A stretch of 64,000 bases of DNA from JACCXG01 sp963785755 (lineage in GTDB: Bacteria > Acidobacteriota > Vicinamibacteria > Vicinamibacterales > 2-12-FULL-66-21): contig CAWAXG010000073.1 in assembly GCA_963785755.1 (NCBI GenBank), positions 178,932 through 242,931 on the forward strand. Direction: 5' to 3'. The translations under genes were made by a program, and so were the position numbers. Shown here one piece after another: positions 1-9,286 of this stretch. Position 1 is the first letter of the stretch. The number at the start of each line of letters is the position of its first letter. A model generated the notes under the pieces. The model did no database searches. It was not told the DNA's origin and was given only the letters and a program-made list of their open reading frames with translations.

Positions 1-2372
1 ACGCCGTTCTCGTCGAAACGCGGAACACGGCGAGAAGGCTGGACGAGGCACTGACGCGAGAAGGCGTGAAGAGAGGCCCGATCGAGGTGCTCGGCGCCGG
101 GCGCTTTCGCGTCGCTGATATCAGGCCGGAGGACGACCACACGCTTCGGCGAGTCTCCGCGGAGATCGCGAGCGAATTCGATCGGGAGTCCGGGGTTGGC
201 GGGGTCTACACGTTCACGATTGCCCGCGGCGCCCTCGCGGGCATGCGGACCGAAACAGTCAGGCAGGCGCGGCAGACGGTCGATCGCCGTGTCAACGCGC
301 TGGGCGTCGCGGAGCCGATGATTGCCATCCAAGGCGCATCCGGCGACGAGATTGTCGTGCAGTTGCCGGGCGTCGCCGACATGGATCGCGCCAGAGGCAT
401 TCTTGGCGCGACTGCCCTGCTCGAATGGAAGCTCGTCGAGAGAGGGCCCGCGCCGACTCGTGACGCTCTGTTGGCACAAACCGGCGCGTCCGTGCCAGCG
501 GACACCGAAGTGGCGATCGGCATGCCCAATCCGGCGACAGGCGATCCATCGGACTACTATCTCGTCCGCAACGTCGCCGCCATCTCGGGACGCGACCTGC
601 GCAACGCCCGGCCGATGTCGACCGAGAACAATCAGCCGGCCGTGGCTTTCTCTCTGACTGCGGATGGCGCGCGGCGCTTCGCGCAATTGACCGGTGACAA
701 CGTCGGACGCCATCTCGCCATCATCCTGGACGGCCGCGTGCAGTCGGCGCCGCAGATTCAGGAGCGGATCGACGGCGGAGAGGGTTATATCCGCGGGCAA
801 TTCACGCTGCAGCAGGCCGCGGACCTGTCGCTGGTGCTCCGTACGGGCGCGCTCCCGGCCTCGATGACATATCTCGGCGGACGATTCGTCGGACCATCGC
901 TCGGCAGCGCGTCGGTTCATGCCGGGGTCGTGGCGTCGGTCTCGGGTCTGGTCCTCATCGCCGCGTTCATGCTGGTCTACTACAACCGTGCGGGACTCAA
1001 CGCGATCGTGTCGGTCGTGGTGAATCTCCTGCTGCTGCTCGGCCTGATGGCATATTCCGGGGCAGCCCTGACCCTGCCAGGCATCGCCGGATTGATCCTC
1101 ACCATCGGCATGGGTGTGGACTCGAACGTGCTCATCTTCGAGCGCATCAAGGAGGAGCTGGCAGCCGGCAAGAGCGCGAAGGCCGCGGTCGCCGCGGGCT
1201 TCGACCGGGTGTTCCTGACGATTCTCGATACGCACATCGCGTCCCTGATTGCCGCCGCGTTCCTGTTCCAGTTCGGCACCGGACCGATTCGCGGCTTCGC
1301 CACGACGCTCACGTTCGGACTGCTGTCCAACGTCTTCACGGCGGTGTTCGTCTCGCGCACGATCTTCGAAGTCGTTCTTTCGCGCGGACGCACGGCACGG
1401 CTGCGCATCGAAACGTTCTCGCGGCTCTTTCGTACCCCGAATCTGGATTTTCACCGCTGGCGCTGGCACGCGCTGGTGCTGTCGTCCGTTGTGATTCTGG
1501 CGGGTGCTTCTCTGGCGCTGAAGAGAGGCGGCGTTCCGCTGGGAGTCGACTTCTCCGGCGGAACGCACGTCACGGTGAAATTCGCCGGACCCGTGTCTGA
1601 AGCGATCGTGCAGAACGCTCTCCCCGGCGAGGAAAGCGTTCAACGTTATGGCAACCCGGAGGACAACGAGCTGCTGATCCGGTTGCCGCAGCTCGAAGGT
1701 TCGGAGGAAGGAAACGCGCTCGCGCAGCAGGCGGGTCGCGTGGCCGCGGCGCTGAAGACCGTGAACGTTCCGGAGTTCGAAGTCACTGGCACTGAAGCTG
1801 TCGGCCCCGCGATCGGGGCGGACCTCCGGCGCAAGGGCATCTATGCCACGCTCGCGTCGATCGCCGGGATCACGGCCTACATCGCGTTCCGGTTCCGGCC
1901 TGGCTTCGCGGTCGGCGCGATCGCGGCCACTTTCCACGACATCCTGGTGACCGTCTCGCTGCTCACGCTCGCCGGCTACGACCTCTCGCTGAATGTCGTC
2001 GCCGCGATTCTCACGATCACCGGCTACTCGGTGAACGACACGATCGTGACATTCGACCGCGTGCGCGAGAATCGCCGGGCGATAGCGGGCGCATCGCTGG
2101 AACAGGTCGTCAATACGGCAGTCAACCAGACGCTCGGCCGGACGATCATCACGGCCGGCACGACGTCGCTCGCCGTCCTGGCGCTGTTTCTGTTTGGCGG
2201 CGAAGTGCTGGAGGGATTCGCCTTTGCGATGCTGGTCGGCATCGTCAGCGGCACGTATTCGACCATTTTCATCGCCGGCGCGATCGCGACGATGATCAGC
2301 AAGCGTTCGCCGAGGGAGGCCGTCCCGTCAGCCAGACGCCGGCGGCCGGGCATCGAAGGGGTCAGGCCGTGA
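1..2372 (+). CDS. secDF: SecDF fused protein-export subunit, 5' end outside window
   Basis: This is the fused SecD-SecF inner-membrane subunit of the Sec translocon, which uses the proton gradient to help pull secreted proteins through SecYEG. The frame stays open to base 1, and the bases before the first in-window GTG (66) already encode SecD-like sequence, so the true start is upstream. The SecD half carries the TM4 motif GMGVDSNVLIFERIKEE. The SecF half begins near residue 445 with GVDFSGG and carries TGYSVNDTIVTFDRVREN. About 789 residues are visible, close to a full fusion that lacks only part of the first SecD segment. Fused SecDF occurs in several phyla. The identification is certain; the missing N-terminus is the only gap. 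Confidence 0.97.
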   Translation, partial: AVLVETRNTARRLDEALTREGVKRGPIEVLGAGRFRVADIRPEDDHTLRRVSAEIASEFDRESGVGGVYTFTIARGALAGMRTETVRQARQTVDRRVNALGVAEPMIAIQGASGDEIVVQLPGVADMDRARGILGATALLEWKLVERGPAPTRDALLAQTGASVPADTEVAIGMPNPATGDPSDYYLVRNVAAISGRDLRNARPMSTENNQPAVAFSLTADGARRFAQLTGDNVGRHLAIILDGRVQSAPQIQERIDGGEGYIRGQFTLQQAADLSLVLRTGALPASMTYLGGRFVGPSLGSASVHAGVVASVSGLVLIAAFMLVYYNRAGLNAIVSVVVNLLLLLGLMAYSGAALTLPGIAGLILTIGMGVDSNVLIFERIKEELAAGKSAKAAVAAGFDRVFLTILDTHIASLIAAAFLFQFGTGPIRGFATTLTFGLLSNVFTAVFVSRTIFEVVLSRGRTARLRIETFSRLFRTPNLDFHRWRWHALVLSSVVILAGASLALKRGGVPLGVDFSGGTHVTVKFAGPVSEAIVQNALPGEESVQRYGNPEDNELLIRLPQLEGSEEGNALAQQAGRVAAALKTVNVPEFEVTGTEAVGPAIGADLRRKGIYATLASIAGITAYIAFRFRPGFAVGAIAATFHDILVTVSLLTLAGYDLSLNVVAAILTITGYSVNDTIVTFDRVRENRRAIAGASLEQVVNTAVNQTLGRTIITAGTTSLAVLALFLFGGEVLEGFAFAMLVGIVSGTYSTIFIAGAIATMISKRSPREAVPSARRRRPGIEGVRP

Positions 2373-2398
2373 ATCCCGTGGATCCAGGCGAAAGGAGA

Positions 2399-2650
2399 AT
2401 GATGAACACGTCAACTCCCAACCTCTCCGCCTTCGCGCGCATGATTCGACTTGCGCGCTACGGCGAGACCTCGCCTGAGCGTGCCCGGCGGTGTCGGGCG
2501 TGGGCACGCGGAGGCGGGCAACTCCCAACCCCCAAAGGTTCCCGGCCGATCGACCGAGAGATTTTGGGAGTTGGAAGTTGGGAATTGGGAGTTGTCTCCG
2601 ACCCTCTTTTTCGCCCTCTTCCCACTGCGAACCCCGAGCTCAGAATCTGA
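2399..2650 (+). CDS. short hypothetical ORF running into a repeat
   Basis: A strong ribosome site (AAAGGAG) sits just before two adjacent ATG codons at 2399 and 2402, and the first 30 or so residues (MMNTSTPNLSAFARMIRLAR) look plausibly coding. The frame then enters the TTGGGAGTTG-type simple repeat, whose translation is low complexity, and it overlaps the end of the convergent receptor gene by 11 bases. It may be a small secDF-linked peptide or the remnant of a gene truncated by the repeat. I recognise no family. Confidence 0.25.
   Translation: MMNTSTPNLSAFARMIRLARYGETSPERARRCRAWARGGGQLPTPKGSRPIDREILGVGSWELGVVSDPLFRPLPTANPELRI
2519..2594. repeat. TTGGGAGTTG-type intergenic simple repeat with inverted copy
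   Basis: CAACTCCCAACCCCCAAA at 2519-2536 is answered in inverted orientation by three loose tandem copies of TTGGGAGTTG/TTGGGAATTG at 2564-2594. A related block (CTCCCAACCCCCAA followed by GGGAGTTCCCG) occurs at about 9157-9183. It lies between the convergent ends of secDF and the TonB-dependent receptor, so it could also fold in a shared 3' region. Confidence 0.6.
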
Positions 2651-5600
2651 GCCTGAGTCCGATCTGGAACATTCTCGGCGCGAGCTGGGACGTCGATCGC
2701 CCGAAGTTCGTGCTGCTCAGGTCCATGACGGGATCGGCGAGGTTGACGCGATTGAACGCATTGAACGCGTCGAACCGGAACTCCCCCGTCCAGTTGGTGT
2801 TGAACTTGAACTTCTTCGACACCGACAGGCTCACGTCGATGTAGCCCGGACCGCGGAAGGCATTGCGCACGAGATTGCCGTTCGTGCCCGGCGCGGGTCT
2901 CGGAAAGTCGCTGGCTCGGAAGATGCCCGTGAGGTACTCGTCCTTGCTCCAGCCGCTCTGCTTCACCGACGACGCCGGCGCGTTCGGCCGATCGCCTCCG
3001 CTCCCGTCGGCGTTGAAGTCGCCGGTCGGGTAAGTTCCGTTGTGCGTCACGTTCAACGGCGACCCGCTCTGCAGGATGGCGGATCCGGCCAGCTGCCAGC
3101 CGCCCAGGATCGTGCGAGTCAAGCCGGGGTCCTGGAAGAACGGCAGCTCCCACACGCCGACGATCGAGACTTTGTGGGCCGCATCGTAGCCGGCGATGGC
3201 CCATTCCGCCCCGAGATCGGCCGCATCCTGGAAGGCCGTCGTGCCGACCGCCAGATCGGCGTCGTCTTTCGCCCGGCCGAAGGTGTAGGCGCCCTGCAGC
3301 ATGTATCCCTGCTGGAAGTTCCGCTTCAGCGACACCATGCCGCCGTGGTACTCGGACTTCGACGTGGACGTCACCATGCTGATGGACCCGAAGCTCGGGT
3401 TGAAGCCGTCGAAGCGGCCGTCGAGGAGATCGCCGACATACCGGTTCACGTTGTAGGCGTTGTGCAGGTTGCGCCCGAGCGACCCGACGTAGTTGGCGTC
3501 CGCCACGATCCCGTATACGAGCTCGCGCTGCACGCCGAGGAACCAGTTGTGCACGTACGGGCTCTTCAGATCCGGATCGACGACGGTCAGGTTGACGCGG
3601 GCGCCGATGACGCCGTTGCGCTCGTCGAGACCAACGCGAAGCGCCGGATCGACGGGATAGCCGATGTACGGCTTGGTGGGATCGCCGAGGCTGTAGGTGA
3701 ACAGCGGCGTGCCGAACTGCTGCCCGAGCACGACCGACGCGCGCAGCGGCGGACTGTGGCGGTAGTTCTCGGCCGGGAGATTCATCAGGCGATCGAAGGC
3801 GAGACCGTACCCGCCACGCACCGCCGTCTCACCGTTGCCCGTCGGGTCCCACGCGAATCCGAGTCGCGGCCCGATGTTGTTGCTGTCGGTCGGGAAGAAC
3901 CGATCGACGAAATCGACGCGGGCCGGCGCCAGACGCTGGGCGAACGTCGCGCCCTGACCGAGCACGATGTTCCGTAACGTGTCGTCGCTGTCCTTGAAGG
4001 TGCCGTAGTTCTCGTAGCGAAGGCCGGCGTTGATCGTCAGGCTGCGGTTCACCTTCCAGTCGTCGTTGATGAACAGGGCCCACTCCGTTTGCACCAGCTC
4101 GGAATAGGCGGTCACCGGCTCCCCGGTGCGCGGATCGACGTATCGCGTCATCTGCAGCGGCTCGTCGTCGACGAAGTTCAGCAGGTTCGAGAAGTTATAG
4201 GCTGGAATGTAGTTGTTGGTGTTCGTCGCCGAGCCGTACATCTGCCGCCATTCGGCGCCCGCCTTCAGCATATGGGCCGACTTGACCCAGGTGAAGATGT
4301 TCTTCAGGTGCCAGTTGGTCTGCCACCAGCCATTGGGATAGCCGGACTGGCCGAATCCGGTGGCGCCCGTGATGGTGATGCCGGGAATCTCGAGGTGCTG
4401 TGGCACATCCGGCAACCCGACGAGGCGCATGACGCCGAGGCGCACCTCGTTCAACATCGTCGAGTTGAAGGTGTGGGTGTGATTGATGTTGCCGAAGTGA
4501 GTCGTGTTCGGCGTCGGCCGATTGAAAGGCGGACGGATCCCGCCGGTCACCGCGTAGGACGTCGTGCGATAGAAGCTCCCGTACAGCCGGTCCTTGCCCG
4601 GGCTCAGCTCGTAGTCGGCGCGAGCGTTGAACTGGTTCCCTCGTCTCCACGCCTCCGGCACGAAGAACGCGGATCCGACGTCCATGATGCCGTCCGCCGG
4701 GCCAACGGTATTGACTCCCGGCGCCGGACTGCCGAGATCGCGGAAGTTCGAGGTCGGATCCACGGCGGGCGCGAAATCCCGCAGCAGCTGCGCCGCGATG
4801 CTGTTGGGGCGCGTCTGCAGCACGAAGTTGCGGAATTCAGGCGTCTCGACCGTGAAGGTCGATCCGCGAGCGCCGGTCTGACGCAGCCCTTCGTACAAAG
4901 TGAAGAAGAAGAGCCGGTTGCGGACGATCGGGCCGCCAAGGCTGTAGCCGAACTGGTTCTTGTCGAACTCCGGCACCGATGTTTCGAAGACGTTCCGCGA
5001 CGACAACGCATCGTTCTGTAAGTAGTACGAACCACTGCCGTGGAAGTCGTTCGTGCCCGCCTTGGTGATCACCTGAATCTGCGCGCCCGGGTTGCGGCCG
5101 TCGACGGCCGAGAAGTTGTTCGCGACGACGCGGACTTCCTCGACCGATTCGGTGTTCGGCGTCAGGTTGGTGATGCCGCCGCGAGCCACGCCGTTCGTGC
5201 TGGTGTCATCAACGGTGAAGGAGTTCGCCTCGTCCCGCTGCCCGCTGGCGTTGATGCGGGGTGCGGACTCGCCGGCGAACGAATCGTCCGCGCCGCCGCC
5301 GCCGCTGATCGAGGCGGAGAAGCCTCTGCCGGTGACGCCGGGCTGGAGCGCGAGCAGGTTGTACAGATTCCTGCCGCTGAGCGGCATCTCCTGCAGTTGA
5401 AGCCGGTCGACGCGGCCCGACACGCGCCCCTGCTCGGTTTCGACGAGGGGCGCCTTGCTGGCGACGGTCACCGTCTCGGCGACGCCGGACAGCTCCAGCG
5501 CGAAGTCCAGGCGGATCGTCTCGCTGATCCCGAGCGTGACCGCGTCGCGCTGCGCCTTGACGAAGCCCGATTTGTCGACTTCGACGCGATACGCCCCGGG

Positions 5601-5822
5601 TCCCAGGCTGGTCACGCGGTAGACGCCGTCCGCAGAGGTCACCGCCTCGCGGGTGACGCCCGTGGTCGTATTGGTGACGCGCACAGTCGCCTCGGGCACG
5701 AGGGCCTGCTGGCTGTCGGTGACGGTGCCTTGAATCGCGCTGCCGAACTGAGCGCGCGCTGTGTCGGGAAGGAGCAACAACAGCAGGATGAGGAACGTGC
5801 GTAGTTGCCTGATGGCGGGCAT
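2640..5822 (-). CDS. TonB-dependent receptor, Oar-like with CarboxypepD_reg domain
   Basis: This is an outer-membrane receptor of the large acidobacterial/bacteroidete Oar-like class, about 1060 residues. The start at 5822 gives a signal peptide (MPAIRQLRTFLILLLLLLPD, then ARAQFG) and a GGGGG-rich ribosome site; an upstream start at 5867 would bury the signal. Residues about 25-110 form a carboxypeptidase-regulatory-like beta-sandwich (IQGTVTDSQQALVPEATV). A plug follows with LPLSGRN-like wording (EMPLSGRNLYNLLALQPGV), then the beta-barrel, and the protein ends in phenylalanine, the usual outer-membrane insertion signal. The substrate is unknown; relatives are linked to polysaccharide or peptide uptake and to adhesion. 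It is monocistronic with its own promoter. Confidence 0.93.
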   Translation of the reverse strand: MPAIRQLRTFLILLLLLLPDTARAQFGSAIQGTVTDSQQALVPEATVRVTNTTTGVTREAVTSADGVYRVTSLGPGAYRVEVDKSGFVKAQRDAVTLGISETIRLDFALELSGVAETVTVASKAPLVETEQGRVSGRVDRLQLQEMPLSGRNLYNLLALQPGVTGRGFSASISGGGGADDSFAGESAPRINASGQRDEANSFTVDDTSTNGVARGGITNLTPNTESVEEVRVVANNFSAVDGRNPGAQIQVITKAGTNDFHGSGSYYLQNDALSSRNVFETSVPEFDKNQFGYSLGGPIVRNRLFFFTLYEGLRQTGARGSTFTVETPEFRNFVLQTRPNSIAAQLLRDFAPAVDPTSNFRDLGSPAPGVNTVGPADGIMDVGSAFFVPEAWRRGNQFNARADYELSPGKDRLYGSFYRTTSYAVTGGIRPPFNRPTPNTTHFGNINHTHTFNSTMLNEVRLGVMRLVGLPDVPQHLEIPGITITGATGFGQSGYPNGWWQTNWHLKNIFTWVKSAHMLKAGAEWRQMYGSATNTNNYIPAYNFSNLLNFVDDEPLQMTRYVDPRTGEPVTAYSELVQTEWALFINDDWKVNRSLTINAGLRYENYGTFKDSDDTLRNIVLGQGATFAQRLAPARVDFVDRFFPTDSNNIGPRLGFAWDPTGNGETAVRGGYGLAFDRLMNLPAENYRHSPPLRASVVLGQQFGTPLFTYSLGDPTKPYIGYPVDPALRVGLDERNGVIGARVNLTVVDPDLKSPYVHNWFLGVQRELVYGIVADANYVGSLGRNLHNAYNVNRYVGDLLDGRFDGFNPSFGSISMVTSTSKSEYHGGMVSLKRNFQQGYMLQGAYTFGRAKDDADLAVGTTAFQDAADLGAEWAIAGYDAAHKVSIVGVWELPFFQDPGLTRTILGGWQLAGSAILQSGSPLNVTHNGTYPTGDFNADGSGGDRPNAPASSVKQSGWSKDEYLTGIFRASDFPRPAPGTNGNLVRNAFRGPGYIDVSLSVSKKFKFNTNWTGEFRFDAFNAFNRVNLADPVMDLSSTNFGRSTSQLAPRMFQIGLRLRF

Positions 5823-5881
5823 TAACACCCCCTCTGGAGACGTGATTGCTAGTCGGACAGATGCCACCTCACGCTGCGGGG

Positions 5882-5910
5882 ACTATAGGCTCGTTGACAG
5901 GTGCGGTCAA
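5882..5910 (-). promoter_or_regulatory. sigma70-type promoter of the TonB-dependent receptor
   Basis: On the minus strand TTGACC (5910-5905) is separated by exactly 17 bases from TATAGT (5887-5882). The predicted transcript starts near 5875, leaving a leader of roughly 50 bases before the ATG at 5822. Spacing and both hexamers are close to consensus. Confidence 0.65.
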
Positions 5911-6098
5911 ACCGGTTCCACACGGTTTCGTAGCGCGAAACCCGACAGTAATGGCTGACTCCACGCAGACATATGAGCGGACACGACATCGACAAGGTCT
6001 TCACGGGTTCATCTCGCGAACCGGCTCGGGTCGAGGCCCGTGACTCGCGTCCTCGAGATCGCCGCCGGCAGCCGCGAGTGCGATCCGTCCTGGATTGA

Positions 6099-7385
6099 CT
6101 ACTGCGTGCCTCTGGGGCCGTCCTGAAAGAGGAGCGGCGCGAACTCCCAGAGATCCTGCCGCCACAGCCGCCATTCATGGCGGTAGCCAGGCCGGACGAC
6201 GTAGGCGTGTTTGACGCCATTCTTGGTCAGCAGCTCGTCGAGAGCGGTCATGCCCTTGAGCGCGAAGTCGCCGTCGCCGACGCCCAGCCACATCAACTTC
6301 ATCTGCTTCGCGGCGGCGGCATTGTTGGCAAAGAACTTCGGATACGACGCTTCGAGATTCTGTCCGCCGCCCGCGCTCATGATGACCACGTATCGGAACA
6401 GATCGGGACGGCTGAAGGCGGTGTTGATCGTGGCCGCGCCGCCTGCCGACAGACCCGCGATCGCGCGATCCTCCGGACGAGTCGACGCACGGAAGCTCTT
6501 CTCGACGAGCGGCATGAGGTCGCCGATGAAGTCCTGGGCGAACGGCTGCAGCGGCGCCGGTGCCGGAGCGGCAGCTGCGCCCTGACCGGCCGCACCGCGT
6601 CCACCCCCCGGCGCGACGTTGCCGGCCGCGCTTATTCCCGGCGACATGCCGCTCGGTCCGAGTCCCAGGCTGCCACCGCCGCGTGCGAGCGGCATCACGA
6701 CGATCATCGGCCGCGCTTTCTTCTCGGCAATCAGATTGTCCATGATGATGTGCGCCCGGCCGGTCATCGACCATCCCGGGTCGAGATCGCCGCCGCCGTG
6801 CAGCAGATAGAGGACGGGATACCTGGTGTTGGAGCGGCCGTAGTCGGGCGGCGTGTAGACGTAGGCCTGGCGCGTGGCGCCGATCGCTTTCGACTCATAG
6901 GTGACGATCTGGAGCAAGCCATGCGGCACCGGCTTCGAGTCCCAGAACTGCGCTCCCTCACCAGGTATCTCCACCTGAGAGGCGAGGCCGGTGCCGGACA
7001 CGAGCTTCACCCACGGATTGCGCGGGTCGGGCGTATTCACCCCGTCGACGTTGAATGCGTATGTGTAGACATCGGGCGGCACGGCCGGCATCGTCACCGT
7101 CCAGATCCCGTCGTCTCCCTTGGTCATCGGCTTCGGCTGGGCGCCGTTGAGAATCTCGCCGGTGACGAGCACCTCGGCCGCCTTCGGCGCCAGCAGCCGC
7201 AGCATGACCGTACGATCGGCGTTCACTTGCGGGGAGACGACTTGCGGGCCCTGTTGACCGCGGCCGCCCCCGGGCTGCGGCGCTTGCGGCGTGACCGGAC
7301 TCGCGGCAGGCGCCGGCTGCTGACCCGACAACGCGAGCGAACACGTCAGCAGAGCGGCGGCAGCCGCGGCGGATGTGGTGCGCAT
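6099..7385 (-). CDS. secreted esterase, CE1/enterochelin-esterase-like
   Basis: This is an alpha/beta-hydrolase esterase of the PF00756 type, 428 residues. The ATG at 7385 follows CTGGAGGTCAC and begins a signal peptide (MRTTSAAAAAALLTCSLALS). An N-terminal E-set (CBM48-like) sandwich covers roughly residues 40-140. The catalytic domain shows VLYLLHGGGD, the nucleophile elbow AGLSAGG, and a late histidine in GYRHEW. This arrangement matches XynZ/feruloyl-esterase-like and Fes/IroE-like proteins. A glycine/alanine/proline-rich stretch interrupts the hydrolase before the nucleophile. The likely role is extracytoplasmic hydrolysis of acylated plant polysaccharides or a siderophore ester; the sequence cannot decide. 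It follows the same direction as the receptor, with a 276-base gap. Confidence 0.85.
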   Translation of the reverse strand: MRTTSAAAAAALLTCSLALSGQQPAPAASPVTPQAPQPGGGRGQQGPQVVSPQVNADRTVMLRLLAPKAAEVLVTGEILNGAQPKPMTKGDDGIWTVTMPAVPPDVYTYAFNVDGVNTPDPRNPWVKLVSGTGLASQVEIPGEGAQFWDSKPVPHGLLQIVTYESKAIGATRQAYVYTPPDYGRSNTRYPVLYLLHGGGDLDPGWSMTGRAHIIMDNLIAEKKARPMIVVMPLARGGGSLGLGPSGMSPGISAAGNVAPGGGRGAAGQGAAAAPAPAPLQPFAQDFIGDLMPLVEKSFRASTRPEDRAIAGLSAGGAATINTAFSRPDLFRYVVIMSAGGGQNLEASYPKFFANNAAAAKQMKLMWLGVGDGDFALKGMTALDELLTKNGVKHAYVVRPGYRHEWRLWRQDLWEFAPLLFQDGPRGTQ

Positions 7386-7680
7386 GTGACCTCCAGATGT
7401 TTTCTGCCGCTCGACGTTCCCGTTTTGCGCGCAGGCGACAGGACAGCAGGTTTCCGATGGATAGATGATCACTCGACCTTCCAGACACGAATGACGACTT
7501 CAGACGGATGGCGCTCACCGGTTCCGATGAAGATGGCTCGCGTCAGCCACTGTAGCTCAGGCGCCGACGTCTCGAATGTCGGCACCGTCTTGAGTTCTTG
7601 CTGCGAATCTTCACACGAAAACACCCCGACGGCCATGCTTGCGAGACATAATCCTCCTTACTTCCGGAGGACACGCGAGC

Positions 7681-9042
7681 ATGACGCTTTCAGCCGACGC
7701 ACTGAAGGACTTCCGCCAGCAGCACCGTGGTGATCTCATCGGGCCCGATGACGCTCGCTATGAAGGGGCACGGCGGGTGTGGAACGCGATGGTTGATCGA
7801 CGTCCCGCGGTCATTGCCCGCCCGCGTGGCGCGGCCGACGTGATCGCCGGTGTGCAGTTCGCGCAGAAACAAGGCTTGCCGGTCGCGATTCGCGGGGGCG
7901 GTCACAACGTCGCGGGGCGCTGTGTCTGTGACGGAGGGCTCGTAATCGACTTCGCTGACATGAAGGCGATTCGCGTCGATCCGGTCGCGCGGACGGCGCG
8001 CGCGGAACCGGGGCTGCGATGGACCGAGTTCGATCGTGAGACCCAGGCGTTCGGCCTGGCCACGACCGGCGGCACGATTGGCGATACCGGCATCGCCGGC
8101 CTGACGCTCGGCGGCGGCTTCGGGTGGCTGGAAGGCAAGTTCGGCATGACCGTCGACAACCTCCTCGGCGCCGACGTGGTGCTGGCGGACGGCCGGCTCG
8201 TTCATGCGAGCAGCACCGAGCACCCGGACCTGTTCTGGGCGCTTCGCGGCGGCGGCGGCAACTTCGGAGTCGTGACGTCGTTCGAGTACCGGCTGCACGA
8301 GGTCGGCCCGCTGATCATCGGCGGACTGGTCGTGCATCCCTTCCCGCGCGCGAAAGAGGTCCTGAAGTTCTTCGGCGACTTCCTGCGCACCGCGCCCGAT
8401 GAGCTCGTGGCCGCGGCGGTGTTGATGACCGCACCGGATGGCAACAAGGCGTGCGGCATCGCGGTCGCCTACCCGGGCGATATCGCCGAGGGCGAGCGCC
8501 TGGTGGCGCCAATCAAGCAGTTCGGTCCGCCGGTCATGGACGTGATCGGACCAATGCCATACCTCGCGCAGCAGGCGCTGATCGAAGCAGCCATGCCGCC
8601 CAACGTACTGAACTACTGGAAGGCGGAGTTCCTGCGCGATGTGTCCGGCGGGCTCATCGACGTAGCGGTGGACGCATACGCCAGCGCGCCGTCGCCGCTG
8701 TCGTCGATCCTGTTCTATCCGATTCGCGGAGCGGCGAGCCGCGTGTCACCCGACGACACCGCCTTCCCGCACCGGCGCGGCTATCACTTCGGGATCTACT
8801 CGCTGTGGACCGACCCGTCCCAGAACGACCAGAACATCGCCTGGGTGCGTCAGACCTGGACCGGAGTCCAGTCGTTCGTTTCGGGCGGGGTCTACGTCAA
8901 CGAGCTCGGGGAGGACGATGGGGTCGATCGGGTGGAGATGGCGTTCGGCCCGAACTACGACCGGTTGCAGCGCATCAAAGCGAAGTACGACCCGAACAAC
9001 GTGTTCCGCCTCAACGCGAACATCGCGCCTATGACTGTCTAG
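7681..9042 (+). CDS. FAD-binding oxidoreductase, berberine bridge enzyme family
   Basis: This is a flavin-linked oxidase/dehydrogenase of the PCMH (vanillyl-alcohol oxidase) fold, 453 residues. The ATG at 7681 has GGAGG about 10 bases upstream and was chosen over 7639. The FAD site includes RGGGHNVAG, whose histidine is the usual covalent anchor, plus GGTIGDTGIAGLTLGGGFG. The C-terminal BBE motif is KYDPNNVFRLNANI. The second, cysteinyl FAD anchor of classical BBE enzymes is not evident, so the flavin may be singly attached. The substrate is unknown; relatives oxidise sugars, alcohols or alkaloid-like compounds. There is no signal peptide. Confidence 0.9.
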   Translation: MTLSADALKDFRQQHRGDLIGPDDARYEGARRVWNAMVDRRPAVIARPRGAADVIAGVQFAQKQGLPVAIRGGGHNVAGRCVCDGGLVIDFADMKAIRVDPVARTARAEPGLRWTEFDRETQAFGLATTGGTIGDTGIAGLTLGGGFGWLEGKFGMTVDNLLGADVVLADGRLVHASSTEHPDLFWALRGGGGNFGVVTSFEYRLHEVGPLIIGGLVVHPFPRAKEVLKFFGDFLRTAPDELVAAAVLMTAPDGNKACGIAVAYPGDIAEGERLVAPIKQFGPPVMDVIGPMPYLAQQALIEAAMPPNVLNYWKAEFLRDVSGGLIDVAVDAYASAPSPLSSILFYPIRGAASRVSPDDTAFPHRRGYHFGIYSLWTDPSQNDQNIAWVRQTWTGVQSFVSGGVYVNELGEDDGVDRVEMAFGPNYDRLQRIKAKYDPNNVFRLNANIAPMTV

Positions 9043-9286
9043 GAGCTGCCAGAGAGTTCGACTTCTCATTCACTGCTCAACGTGAAACGACCTGCGCTTC
9101 GCGCCGCACGACGACACGACGGCACGACGGACGAGGACAGAGTGGGGAGATGAAGGCTCCCAACCCCCAACGGGAGTTCCCGCCGGCGCTCGTCGGTCGA
9201 TTGACGTCGACGAGTCTGGCGATTTGCCTCGCCGTAGCGCGCTTGCATCCTTTGGGCGCGGAGGCGGGGGAGTTGACGCAAATTCA
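9043..9286. other. intergenic region between convergent genes
   Basis: This stretch contains short ACGACACGACGGCACGACGG-like iterations (about 9105-9132) and a CTCCCAACCCCCAA/GGGAGTTCCCG block (about 9155-9183) related to the repeat at 2.5 kb. I see no gene and no clear terminator hairpin with a T-run. Confidence 0.5.

Noticed and set aside
7386..7680. RNA gene or riboswitch before the FAD oxidoreductase
   Set aside because: No cloverleaf, terminator-antiterminator pair or known motif could be seen.
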